From the NCBI RefSeq assembly GCF_032154225.1, contig NZ_JALDYF010000017.1, positions 1 through 64,000 on the forward strand: a stretch of 64,000 bases of DNA, in the 5' to 3' direction. The notes below the pieces were generated by a model. That model was given only the letters and a program-made list of their open reading frames with translations. It made no database searches and was not told where the DNA came from. Below, piece after piece: positions 53,651-61,492 of this stretch. Source of the DNA: Psychrobacillus sp032154225. Its GTDB lineage: Bacteria > Bacillota > Bacilli > Bacillales_A > Planococcaceae. Position numbers and translations under genes: made by a program. How positions within the stretch are numbered: position 1 is the first letter of the stretch; every line of letters begins with the position of its first letter.

Positions 53651-53695
53651 AGAAACCACTTTGAAAAAGATTGATCAAAGTGGTTTCTTTTTTTA
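53651..53695. terminator. Bidirectional terminator after VOC gene
   Basis: AGAAACCACTTTGA and TCAAAGTGGTTTCT form a 14-bp stem with T/A runs on both sides. Confidence 0.8.
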
Positions 53696-53723
53696 TCAAC
53701 GAGTTTGCTGTTGATTGGATACT

Positions 53724-54200
53724 TTATTTGACTTCCTCAGCCAGCTCCAAAATAATTCCTTCTGGCCCACGAACGAAGCATAATTTATAAGCATTTTCGT
53801 AGTTTTGTATCTCACCAATAAGTTCTGCACCCTTCTTTGTCAATTTCGTAACTAGGGCTTCAATATCTTCAACAGCAAAAGCAATATGCTGGACACTCTG
53901 AGTATTTGCTAAAGGACCCTGTATGCCATTTCCATCTGATGTCGTGTGAAATTTTACTAGTTCTATATTTGTGTCACCGTCCGCAGTTCGCAACATTACT
54001 ATTTCTATATTTGCATCACCATCTATTGCAACTTCCTCTTTAACGTCTTGAATCCCTATTAACGGCTTCATCCGCTCTACCCACTCGCCTTCCACTTTTC
54101 CTTCCCCCAGCATTTCAAGACCAAAATCAAGAAAAAATGCTTTCACGGAAGGAAGATCATTGACGATTATACCCACATGATCTATTCGACGAATTTTCAT
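53724..54200 (-). CDS. VOC-family (glyoxalase/methylmalonyl-CoA epimerase-like) protein
   Basis: 158 residues from ATG 54200, with AAGGTGG upstream; the longer frame to 54317 runs through a hairpin and is unlikely. MKIRRIDHVGIIVNDLPSVKAFFLDFGLEM, then VQHIAFAVEDIEALVTKL, with metal-ligand positions His and Glu (IILELAEEV). Small-molecule lyase, isomerase or resistance function cannot be resolved. It is the last chromosomal gene before the transposon end at 54490. Confidence 0.8.
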   Translation of the reverse strand: MKIRRIDHVGIIVNDLPSVKAFFLDFGLEMLGEGKVEGEWVERMKPLIGIQDVKEEVAIDGDANIEIVMLRTADGDTNIELVKFHTTSDGNGIQGPLANTQSVQHIAFAVEDIEALVTKLTKKGAELIGEIQNYENAYKLCFVRGPEGIILELAEEVK

Positions 54201-54270
54201 ATCACATACCACCTTTTTCCTAATTTTATCACATATGTCTGCTAAAAATTGATTAATGGTTTTTCCTTCA

Positions 54271-54311
54271 TTATAAAAATGCCCCTTTAGATATAAAATA
54301 TCCAAAGGGGG
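54271..54311 (-). terminator. Hairpin upstream of the VOC gene
   Basis: CCCCTTT...AAAGGGG with a T run on the minus strand. It would stop minus-strand transcripts entering from the transposon side. Confidence 0.5.
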
Positions 54312-54367
54312 AAACATTGCAATTTTATTTCAACTACCTCGCAAACCCATAATTTACGATAAATAAA

Positions 54368-54412
54368 GAGAATCCGTTTTGAAAAATGTTTGATCAAAAT
54401 GGATTCTTTTTC
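54368..54412 (+). terminator. Terminator-like hairpin beside the transposon end
   Basis: AGAATCCGTTTTGA and TCAAAATGGATTCT pair with one mismatch, followed by TTTTTC. The bases just before it (54342-54367) repeat a segment found at 43927-43957. Confidence 0.6.
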
Positions 54413-54489
54413 AGCAGATTTAAGTTTGGTGCATATTTTGATTAAACTTTTTTACAAATGATCAATCTTTATTTCAAAACCACAACACA

Positions 54490-54628
54490 TGTCTTCAGAC
54501 AACTTAGTCGTGACGTAAAAGTCTACAAACAGTTATTCTTACGTTGCTTTATATTTTTTTAATACAACTAAATCGTGACCTAAATTTTCAGATGACTAGT
54601 TTGGTAAGACAACTACTCGTGACGTAAA
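54490..54628. promoter_or_regulatory. Transposon left end with three TnsB-type binding sites
   Basis: Three direct copies: ACAACTTAGTCGTGACGTAA (54499-54519), ACAACTAAATCGTGACCTAA (54564-54584) and ACAACTACTCGTGACGTAAA (54609-54628). The consensus is ACAACT-A-TCGTGACGTAAA. The first begins nine bases inside the TGT terminus at 54490. Spacing is uneven (65 and 45 bp), as at the Tn7 left end, where sites are separated, in contrast to the packed right end. Confidence 0.8.
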
Positions 54629-54857
54629 TATTATCAATTATAAGTTTCTCTTTAAAATGTTTAAAAAGCAAGCCCTTACCAATTCCAATATATGTTAAGA
54701 TATAGTTAGTTTTTTAACATTAGCTACTTATAGAAATGCTTAATTATTGTACAACGACAAAAGTATGTACAAAAAGACCAAGAAATTATTTACATTGATA
54801 ACGGAGAGCTGTACTTGTAGCTTTTCGTAAGTATTTACTAAAGGAGAGAACAGAAAA
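54629..54857. other. Transposon leader before first cargo gene
   Basis: Non-coding, AT-rich. On the plus strand 54752-54820 reads QRQKYVQKDQEIIYIDNGEL plus YL and a stop, matching YIDNEELYL encoded at 55639-55665 before the second cargo gene. The DNA differences between the two are almost all synonymous, so both look like remnants of one coding end. Confidence 0.45.
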
Positions 54858-55445
54858 ATGGAGTTAATAGGATTAAAACCTTTATATAGTAGTATGATTA
54901 TGCAAAATTTAAAGCGAACAAAATTCAGTGTTACTATAAATAATGCTATTTTTGAGCTTATATACTTTATTGATTCAGTTCCCCATACTTTAGCAATCGG
55001 GGTACGCAATGAAAATCTCTTCTTTATGGTTGAAGTGAAAAAAGGCTTTATCATCAATCCTTATCTGGGGAAAAAGTTCGGGTTGATCTATAAAATTTTA
55101 GGTTTATCACCAAACGGAGCATCTTCTTTTAGTCCAAAAAACTTTTACGATGAGATAAACAAAGGTATTCCATCTACTACAAGTCCAAAAAATACCCCTA
55201 AACCTTATGACATCGCCGCTTATAGACCAAAAGTTGAGGAATCACATAAAATTTATTTCTGCGGTTGGTTAGACAACAACGTGCGCAATGAAAAAGTTCG
55301 GCCCAAAAATCTTATTAAAACTCAACAATGGTTAGATCAAGAAGCCTATGAGATGTGTAAAAAATATAATATAAGCAGTTGTTGGTCGCCACATAAATCA
55401 AAGGAAAAATCCATTACAAAACCTACTAGTATATTAAAAAAATGA
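54858..55445 (+). CDS. Hypothetical cargo protein, possibly DUF6037
   Basis: 195 residues, basic C terminus, no membrane segment. The N-terminal part (KFSVTINNAIFELIYFIDSVPHTLAIGV) is a beta-rich fold. A proline-rich middle precedes KIYFCGWLDNNVRNEKVRPKNLIKTQQWLDQEAYEMCKKYNISSCWS, which I tentatively associate with DUF6037 from memory. An AAAGGAGAG site precedes the ATG. It lies inside the transposon beside an OLD-type nuclease gene, so a defence role is plausible but unproven. Confidence 0.5.
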   Translation: MELIGLKPLYSSMIMQNLKRTKFSVTINNAIFELIYFIDSVPHTLAIGVRNENLFFMVEVKKGFIINPYLGKKFGLIYKILGLSPNGASSFSPKNFYDEINKGIPSTTSPKNTPKPYDIAAYRPKVEESHKIYFCGWLDNNVRNEKVRPKNLIKTQQWLDQEAYEMCKKYNISSCWSPHKSKEKSITKPTSILKK

Positions 55446-55743
55446 TGTTTAATTAAGATGGATGTTAATTTTTTCAAAAGAAATATTTCAAATAAAAATT
55501 AGGATAAAATGAATGCTTGAATCAAGCCTGATTTTTTTGGGTCTTTTCACTGAATTTCTCTTTTTACAAAGTACATTTTTTGTCTTAGGTATGTAATATA
55601 CTTGCTTTCCTGTATTAAAAGAAGGACAAAAAAGTGTCTACATCGACAATGAAGAATTGTATTTACAGCTACTCTCTTGTACATACTTTCCTGTCCTTTT
55701 ACAATTATTTGATATTAGAAAACAGTGGAGGTTGGTTTGAACA
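55446..55743. other. Gap between the two cargo genes
   Basis: 298 bases without an intact gene. It holds the YIDNEELYL-coding remnant at 55639-55665 and AGTGGAGG before the next ATG. Confidence 0.4.
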
Positions 55744-57450
55744 ATGAAGTTATTGAATATGAGATTGCTTAACTATAAAAGCATTGAGGACTCTGGAGTA
55801 ATAGATCTAAGTAATGGAATAAATATCTTTTCAGGAAAAAATAACTCTGGAAAAACTGCATTAATTGAGTCCCTATATTATATTGCAAATATGGAAGTAA
55901 AAGATTTGTTACCAAGCTTTTCGAATAAAACAAACTTGTATTTAGAAATATCCATTGATGAAATAGATATAAACCTTCTTAATAAAGGAACTGCCCCGGA
56001 GTACTTTATTGGTGATGCAAAAAAATTAAAAATTAATATTTCTTTTATTAATGATACTATGAGTGACTCATGTATAAATACAGTGGATGTTCTTTATGAG
56101 GACAATTATGTTCCCCTATATAAAAATAGAAGTAATGAAAAGGAAGGTAGAGCTGGTTATATTTTTAATAATAAAACGGGTGGGACTACAAACTTTGGCG
56201 GTAGACCGCAAGCTATTGATAATTTTATGAGTCTTTTAAAAGACAGATTAGTTTTTATAAATGGCGCAAGATACGTTCCAAAAGAAGACCCAGCTAATGT
56301 TCATACTAATTTAAGTATTGATGGAACTAATCTAAATGCATTTTTGTTTACTTTACATAATAATAATGAACAAGCTTTCGATGAGATCATAGATATGTTT
56401 AAAATAATATTTAATGATATTACCTCTATTAGTACTCCAATAGAAGGAGGTAATACATATATTAGTCTATATTTTGAAGGGAATCTTCAACCTATTCCTT
56501 TATCTAATTGTGGAAGTGGATTTACTCATGTCCTAATAATATTATGTGTACTTTTTACCAAGGAAAGTAGAATAATTTTATACGATGAACCTCATGTATT
56601 TTTACATCCATCAGCAGAAAAAGCGATATATGATCTTATATCTGCCAAGAAAAATAATCAATATTTATTAACAACACATTCGCCATTACTAATTAATTAT
56701 CCATTTTCTAAAAATATTTATCTTGTACAAAAGAAAATGGGGAAAAGTATTTATACAAAATTAGATAATATACAGGAAATATTATCTGATATTGGGCTAA
56801 ATAATAGTGATTTTGCTTTAGCAGATAGAGTTATATTCGTTGAAGGAGAAACAGAAGAAGCAGTAATCCCATTAATTTTAGAACACTTTGGATTTAAGCA
56901 GATTGGATATAATTATAGAATATTAAAAATGAATGGCACAGGGAATGAATTTAGCAAAAAGTCTGCAATGACAAGAAATAAAGAAAAATTAGATTTAGTT
57001 TTAGGGGGTATAAATACAAGTCCTATACCCTACAGGATTTTAATTGATTCTGATGAGAAACCTGAAGGTAAGATTCTTGAAATCAAAGAGAAATATGAAG
57101 ATAATGTTGTAATTCTTGAGAGAAGAGAAATCGAAAATTATTTTCTCGATTGTCCAAAAGAATTATCTCTAATAATAAATAATGAGGCTGGCAGTGATAC
57201 TAATCATGAGGATATTGAGCACTTCATAAATCAAACTTTCTTAGATACAGATAATAAAAAAATTTTCCCTAGAGAAGAAACTAATCCATTTAAAAATTCA
57301 GTGGGAAGTGAAGTCTTAGAACGATTGTTTTCTAACTATGATTTAACATATAACAAAATAATACATGGAACTCAACTAACAAAATTGATATTAGAAGAAC
57401 AACCAGTAAAGCTAAAATTTTTGATTGATGAATTAGGAGATTTTATATGA
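55744..57450 (+). CDS. OLD-family ATPase with TOPRIM nuclease domain
   Basis: 568 residues. ABC-type ATPase: Walker A SGKNNSGKT (30-38), signature-like LSNCGSGF (253-260), Walker B IILYDEPHVFLHP (277-289), switch histidine TTHSPLL (310-316). The C-terminal TOPRIM part has VIFVEGETEEAVIP (E368 region), ILIDSDEKPEG (435-437 DSD) and REIENYFLD. OLD-type nucleases cut phage or plasmid DNA; those with a UvrD partner form Gabija, but no helicase gene is present. The REIENY stretch also occurs in PARIS-type TOPRIM proteins, the main alternative. A likely anti-phage cargo gene, with its own terminator. Confidence 0.82.
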   Translation: MKLLNMRLLNYKSIEDSGVIDLSNGINIFSGKNNSGKTALIESLYYIANMEVKDLLPSFSNKTNLYLEISIDEIDINLLNKGTAPEYFIGDAKKLKINISFINDTMSDSCINTVDVLYEDNYVPLYKNRSNEKEGRAGYIFNNKTGGTTNFGGRPQAIDNFMSLLKDRLVFINGARYVPKEDPANVHTNLSIDGTNLNAFLFTLHNNNEQAFDEIIDMFKIIFNDITSISTPIEGGNTYISLYFEGNLQPIPLSNCGSGFTHVLIILCVLFTKESRIILYDEPHVFLHPSAEKAIYDLISAKKNNQYLLTTHSPLLINYPFSKNIYLVQKKMGKSIYTKLDNIQEILSDIGLNNSDFALADRVIFVEGETEEAVIPLILEHFGFKQIGYNYRILKMNGTGNEFSKKSAMTRNKEKLDLVLGGINTSPIPYRILIDSDEKPEGKILEIKEKYEDNVVILERREIENYFLDCPKELSLIINNEAGSDTNHEDIEHFINQTFLDTDNKKIFPREETNPFKNSVGSEVLERLFSNYDLTYNKIIHGTQLTKLILEEQPVKLKFLIDELGDFI

Positions 57451-57456
57451 TATTTT

Positions 57457-57487
57457 TACCCCGTCCTGGAAACAGAACGGGGTTTAA
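57457..57487. terminator. Terminator between cargo and recombinase gene
   Basis: ACCCCGT CCTGGAAACAGA ACGGGGT, followed by TTAATTT; between convergent genes. Confidence 0.75.
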
Positions 57488-57567
57488 TTTGTAAAAAGTC
57501 TCTCAACATTATTTTTAATTCCTACATGTACTGAAAACTATTTACATGATTTAATTAAGAATAATAT

Positions 57568-58698
57568 TCAGATATATCTTCCAAATGATTCAGAGTTCCA
57601 TTTAAAAATAGGATGACTTTCTATCGGGAAAATCTTCTCCATGTAATTACATGTCGTTCTAATACTATCGTGCCCCAATAAACGATGGATTTCATATATG
57701 TCCCTATTATTTATCATAGAAATAATAGCAAAAGTATGACGAAACGTTTGTGGGCCAAGCACTATATTATCATGAGACAATAACGGTAAACCCGATCGTT
57801 TAAATTCTTTTGATAAAAACTGTGATAAATAAGACGGGGAGTATCCTTTTCCAGTAGCTGTGATAAACAAAGGAGATTCTGGATCAGCTACATCTAAATC
57901 TTTTAAGTCACGTTCTTTCCTAAATATGAGGAGACTGTTGTATGCTTTTTCTTTTAAAGGTACTTGTCTTTGTTTATTTCCTCGTCCTATTATTTGGAGA
58001 TAGTACCCTTTTTCTTTTAAATTGTACTTCAAATCTTTGACTCTTAATCTACAAAATTCTCCACTCTGTAAGCCCGTTGCTATTAATACATGAATAATAC
58101 TGAATGTTACATAATTATTTGTTTCTCTGAAATAATCCATGAGTTGAACCACTTCATATGGTCCAAATTCACGGTTTGTCTTATTTTTTTGGCTGCCATC
58201 AATATATAAAGCATTGTGAATCGAATTATCTATATAATTATTATCATACAGGAACGACAAAAAGCTCTTAATAATACTGACTTTGCGTTCTAGCGTTGCG
58301 GTTGAGTATTTCCCTTTCCTTTTAACATAAGGACTGTTTGTAGCTAACCATTCTTGATATTTTCTTAAGTCGATAGTGGTTAGTGTCTTCATAAGGGACC
58401 TATCTACTACTGCATCTATATCAAATTCAAAAGCTTGTCCATAGCTAATCAAATGTTCGACAAAGAGAACCAACTCGTCTTTGTATATTTTAATAGTTCG
58501 ATCGCCCCTTTGTATTTTTGATTTATATAAATAGACTTGTATCATTTCTATATCATCGAGGGCTTGAGAGGTTTTAGATGCGTTAATTTCTACTAAACTC
58601 AACTTCTTATCAAGTAAAGAGAGATCAGTTATATTCTTCACTTTAATGTTCCATTCGTTTAAAAGGATTCGACTCTTCTTATGCGATTCCATATACAT
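57568..58698 (-). CDS. Tyrosine-recombinase-family protein with altered active site, TnsF-like
   Basis: 376 residues: an N-terminal SAM-like core-binding domain (about 75-165) and a C-terminal recombinase domain. The expected first catalytic arginine is glutamine: TGLQSGEFCRL (Q211; codon CAG, one change from CGG). The box-II H-x-x-R reads QTFRHTF (Q317, R320 kept). Lys242, H343 (LLGHDS) and Tyr352 (TTCNYMEK) are present. Loss of Arg-I normally abolishes strand exchange. TnsF, a target selector of Tn6022-like transposons, is an inactivated tyrosine recombinase; this gene lies 78 bp after tniQ2 in the tns operon. Alternatives are a decayed integrase or a divergent but active cointegrate resolvase. 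Confidence 0.78.
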   Translation of the reverse strand: MYMESHKKSRILLNEWNIKVKNITDLSLLDKKLSLVEINASKTSQALDDIEMIQVYLYKSKIQRGDRTIKIYKDELVLFVEHLISYGQAFEFDIDAVVDRSLMKTLTTIDLRKYQEWLATNSPYVKRKGKYSTATLERKVSIIKSFLSFLYDNNYIDNSIHNALYIDGSQKNKTNREFGPYEVVQLMDYFRETNNYVTFSIIHVLIATGLQSGEFCRLRVKDLKYNLKEKGYYLQIIGRGNKQRQVPLKEKAYNSLLIFRKERDLKDLDVADPESPLFITATGKGYSPSYLSQFLSKEFKRSGLPLLSHDNIVLGPQTFRHTFAIISMINNRDIYEIHRLLGHDSIRTTCNYMEKIFPIESHPIFKWNSESFGRYI

Positions 58699-58776
58699 GA
58701 ATTACACCTCACATAATTTTACTACTAGTACTTTCAAATATTAGGACATACAATTCTACTAGTATTTATATAGATT

Positions 58777-59721
58777 TCACACAAGTAATTCAACCAAAAG
58801 AGAGCTGGCTATTTCTCTCTTTGGAGTCCTTTTATTATATATAAGCATTCCCGATAAGGAGTTAAAAAAGAAATTTATCAAAACTAAAGTTTCAATGGGT
58901 GTCATAATATTACTAAAAAACAACGGTCTTTCTGAAATTTCTCTAAATAAGGCTGTATTATATCCTGATAACTCCAAAAACTCTATTCCATAAAATTCAA
59001 CGATCTCCTTTTTAAGTTTTTTTACATCTATTTCTGAACCTATCACAAAACCCTTTTCAACAAACAGACGATAAAAGTCTTGCGATTGAATACTGTTATA
59101 AAGATTTAATTTTACCCTATTAAGATAAAAACTTTGTTTAGCAAACAGTTTTACATAAAACATTGTTTTTTTAGTTAACGGTTCAAAAGAAACTTCATTT
59201 AGTTCATTCATAGCAATAGTTTTAAAACCAATTTTATGATTGGGTATATCTATTCGATCTAAAGGTATTTTATGTTCTAAACAAATGAATAGGGTAGGTA
59301 ATTGATGTGATAGTCTCCAAAAAGATTCCCCTAGGGTCTTGAAATCTTTTTGAGTGCAAACTGGACAATATTTTAGATACTTGTTTTCAGAAAAAATTTT
59401 GTCAACTACGTAAGCTTCAGCTTTACCAGTACCTTTCGTCAAATACAGGGACAGCCCACCGCTAATATTTGGAGATATAAAGTTTGAAATATAATTACAC
59501 ATTGAATGAAAATTTAAGAAGTACTCTATATCAGGTGCATCGAAATACTTTAGTTCATCAATAAGATATTGAATATTCTTAGGAAGAAAAGGGTTCATTT
59601 CAGTTAAATGAAGTTCGTCAATCGTTTTATTCTCATTTTTATTTAAACTTCGTTCATGATATCTTGTGTAAACACTATATAATAACTCATCATCTTGAAT
59701 AACTGGAAAGAATGTAAGCAT
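58777..59721 (-). CDS. Second, short TniQ/TnsD-family protein
   Basis: 314 residues from ATG 59721, with GAGGTGG at good spacing; the longer frame to 59799 overlaps tnsD without a site. MLTFFPVIQDDELLYSVYTRYHE is the TniQ start. The zinc knuckle is KYCPVCTQKDFKTLGESFWRLSHQLPTLFICLEH (C119, C122, C147, H150). It lacks the ~270-residue DNA-binding C-terminal region of the TnsD next door, as do TniQ proteins that work with a separate targeting factor (Cascade in CASTs). It begins 10 bp after tnsD. Confidence 0.85.
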   Translation of the reverse strand: MLTFFPVIQDDELLYSVYTRYHERSLNKNENKTIDELHLTEMNPFLPKNIQYLIDELKYFDAPDIEYFLNFHSMCNYISNFISPNISGGLSLYLTKGTGKAEAYVVDKIFSENKYLKYCPVCTQKDFKTLGESFWRLSHQLPTLFICLEHKIPLDRIDIPNHKIGFKTIAMNELNEVSFEPLTKKTMFYVKLFAKQSFYLNRVKLNLYNSIQSQDFYRLFVEKGFVIGSEIDVKKLKKEIVEFYGIEFLELSGYNTALFREISERPLFFSNIMTPIETLVLINFFFNSLSGMLIYNKRTPKREIASSLLVELLV

Positions 59722-59731
59722 ATAACCACCT

Positions 59732-61480
59732 CTAATGATTAAAATGATTTTTCTTTTTCCATTCATTAAGCCTTTCCTGATATTGAAATTTAGTCTCAAC
59801 TATCAAGAGGATAAATTCTTTTGTTAAGGGTAGTTTGTCTATCTTTTTCTCTATTAGGGACAACTTATCGATTGCTATCGCGATGTGTCGTTTCGTTAAT
59901 CGAACAGGTTTATCATTTATATCTAGAGTTATTAAGTAGTTTTTTATTTGTTCTAAAATCTCTAAGTCTCTCTCATTCCAGTTAACCCTTTGATTATTTA
60001 AATGTGCTCTTTTCAATTGAGCAGGGGAGTTATTATCTAACCACGCTTTATCATTTCTATATAACCAAGTGTAGACTTTTTTATTTGAATTTCTGAGTTC
60101 TGTTTTGGAACAAGTAGGATTTGCTTCTTTATTTGTTATCCAAATAGAACGGTAATCATGAACCATTGAGGATTTTTCCACATGTATTTTAGGATTAAGT
60201 TCATTTTTTTGCATTTTGTAATATTTAATAACTGTCCCCACATCTACATTTAGTAATATAGCAGCTTTGCGATAACTGATTTTTTCTGTATCAATATACT
60301 CAATTAGTTTTTTCTTCCATACCTCACCGAAATTTCTAATGTATCTGTATCTAAACTTATCTTCTGGACCACAATCAGGACCAAGTCGCTTATACTGAAA
60401 TTCACATAGACATGTAAAAGTCCCAAGTGGTTTCCCAGTATCAGTACATCTCTCTATTTTAAGATTTGTGACAATCATTTTTTTATAATGTTCAGCAGCA
60501 GGATTAAGACAAGGGTAGGGACCTTTACCAAAAGGTCCTTCATAATTTTCCTGCTTAAATGACTCAATTTCTTTTCCCAAAAAGTTTAATAACAACAAAT
60601 GTCTTACTGGATGAAATGAAATTCTATGCTTGCGAGTAATAGTTCTCAACCAACACGATTCTTTATTTTTGGGAACCGATTGGAAGAAACTTAAAAATTC
60701 AATACCATAAAAAGAGACAAACTTTCTATATAAATCTGCTTGTCTCACCCTTCCATTGATTGTGATTAAATCTTTCTTTCTTAGTAATTCTCTGTACATC
60801 GATACTAATTGCGTAATGTCAAAGCTTAATTCATCATCCAATAGTTTTTTACTTTCAATGGCAACCTTACTTATCTGATTAATTTTGCCACTAGATATAG
60901 TACCTTTAATACACTGATTTAAAGGGGTAGGGATACAATTTTCCTTACTAGGTGAAATCAGTTTTGAATTTTTATTTCTATATAAAACTGAACTTAAATG
61001 TAGTAAACACTTATGATCGATACAAACTAAAACACTCGGGAGCTGATGCGAAGTCCGCCAGTATGATTCGCCAAGCTTTTTTAAATCGTATTCTAAACAA
61101 GAAGGACAATATTTAAAGAACTTAGATTCTCTTACAGTACTTGCTACCTGCCCAATCGACATGTGTATATTCTTCTTTTTGGCTTTACTTATTTCTTTCA
61201 TTACTACTTCTTTTTGAGTCTTTATTAGGAGATTCGTGAAGTAATAAAAAGGCGTATGTTTGTAAATTAAGGTCTCCAAACTTTTATATTCAAAGACTTC
61301 AAGTTGTTCAACCAACACTTCTAGATTTGAAGGGAAGTCGGGTGTTAATTTGGATCTTTTACCTTGAAAACACTTTTCAAGAGTATTTCTAATACTAATG
61401 CTTGAACCTTTAGTAAAATATCTGGCGCAAAGACTGTATATTAACTCATCATCGTATGGCTTTGGAAACCAACCAAGCAA
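59732..61480 (-). CDS. tnsD: TnsD target-site selector
   Basis: 582 residues. TniQ domain first: MLGWFPKPYDDELIYSLCARYF, zinc knuckle KYCPSCLEYDLKKLGESYWRTSHQLPSVLVCIDH (C125, C128, C153, H156). The C-terminal half has a second cysteine cluster (FTCLCEFQYKRLGPDC) and helix-turn-helix regions (ISYRKAAILLNVDVGTVIKYYK), typical of TnsD proteins that read a specific chromosomal sequence. It would direct TnsABC to one attachment site. It lies 12 bp after tnsC. Confidence 0.88.
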   Translation of the reverse strand: MLGWFPKPYDDELIYSLCARYFTKGSSISIRNTLEKCFQGKRSKLTPDFPSNLEVLVEQLEVFEYKSLETLIYKHTPFYYFTNLLIKTQKEVVMKEISKAKKKNIHMSIGQVASTVRESKFFKYCPSCLEYDLKKLGESYWRTSHQLPSVLVCIDHKCLLHLSSVLYRNKNSKLISPSKENCIPTPLNQCIKGTISSGKINQISKVAIESKKLLDDELSFDITQLVSMYRELLRKKDLITINGRVRQADLYRKFVSFYGIEFLSFFQSVPKNKESCWLRTITRKHRISFHPVRHLLLLNFLGKEIESFKQENYEGPFGKGPYPCLNPAAEHYKKMIVTNLKIERCTDTGKPLGTFTCLCEFQYKRLGPDCGPEDKFRYRYIRNFGEVWKKKLIEYIDTEKISYRKAAILLNVDVGTVIKYYKMQKNELNPKIHVEKSSMVHDYRSIWITNKEANPTCSKTELRNSNKKVYTWLYRNDKAWLDNNSPAQLKRAHLNNQRVNWNERDLEILEQIKNYLITLDINDKPVRLTKRHIAIAIDKLSLIEKKIDKLPLTKEFILLIVETKFQYQERLNEWKKKNHFNH

Positions 61481-61492
61481 TATAATCCCACC

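Noticed and set aside
54201..54489. Recognisable Tn7 attachment gene (such as glmS, comM or a tRNA) beside the left end
   Set aside because: Only a VOC gene and hairpins are present; the target gene is expected at the tnsAB-proximal end, outside the window.
54499..54628. Three direct repeats as a mini CRISPR array next to the tniQ-bearing element
   Set aside because: The copies differ from each other, spacing is uneven (65 and 45 bp), they are not palindromic and they begin right at a TGT terminus; TnsB sites explain them better.
55744..57450. Gabija system (GajA)
   Set aside because: No UvrD-like GajB gene is adjacent; the neighbour is a small protein of another kind.
57568..58698. Phage integrase with an att site in this window
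   Set aside because: It lies inside the tns operon layout, lacks Arg-I, and no attachment core or excisionase gene is seen nearby.
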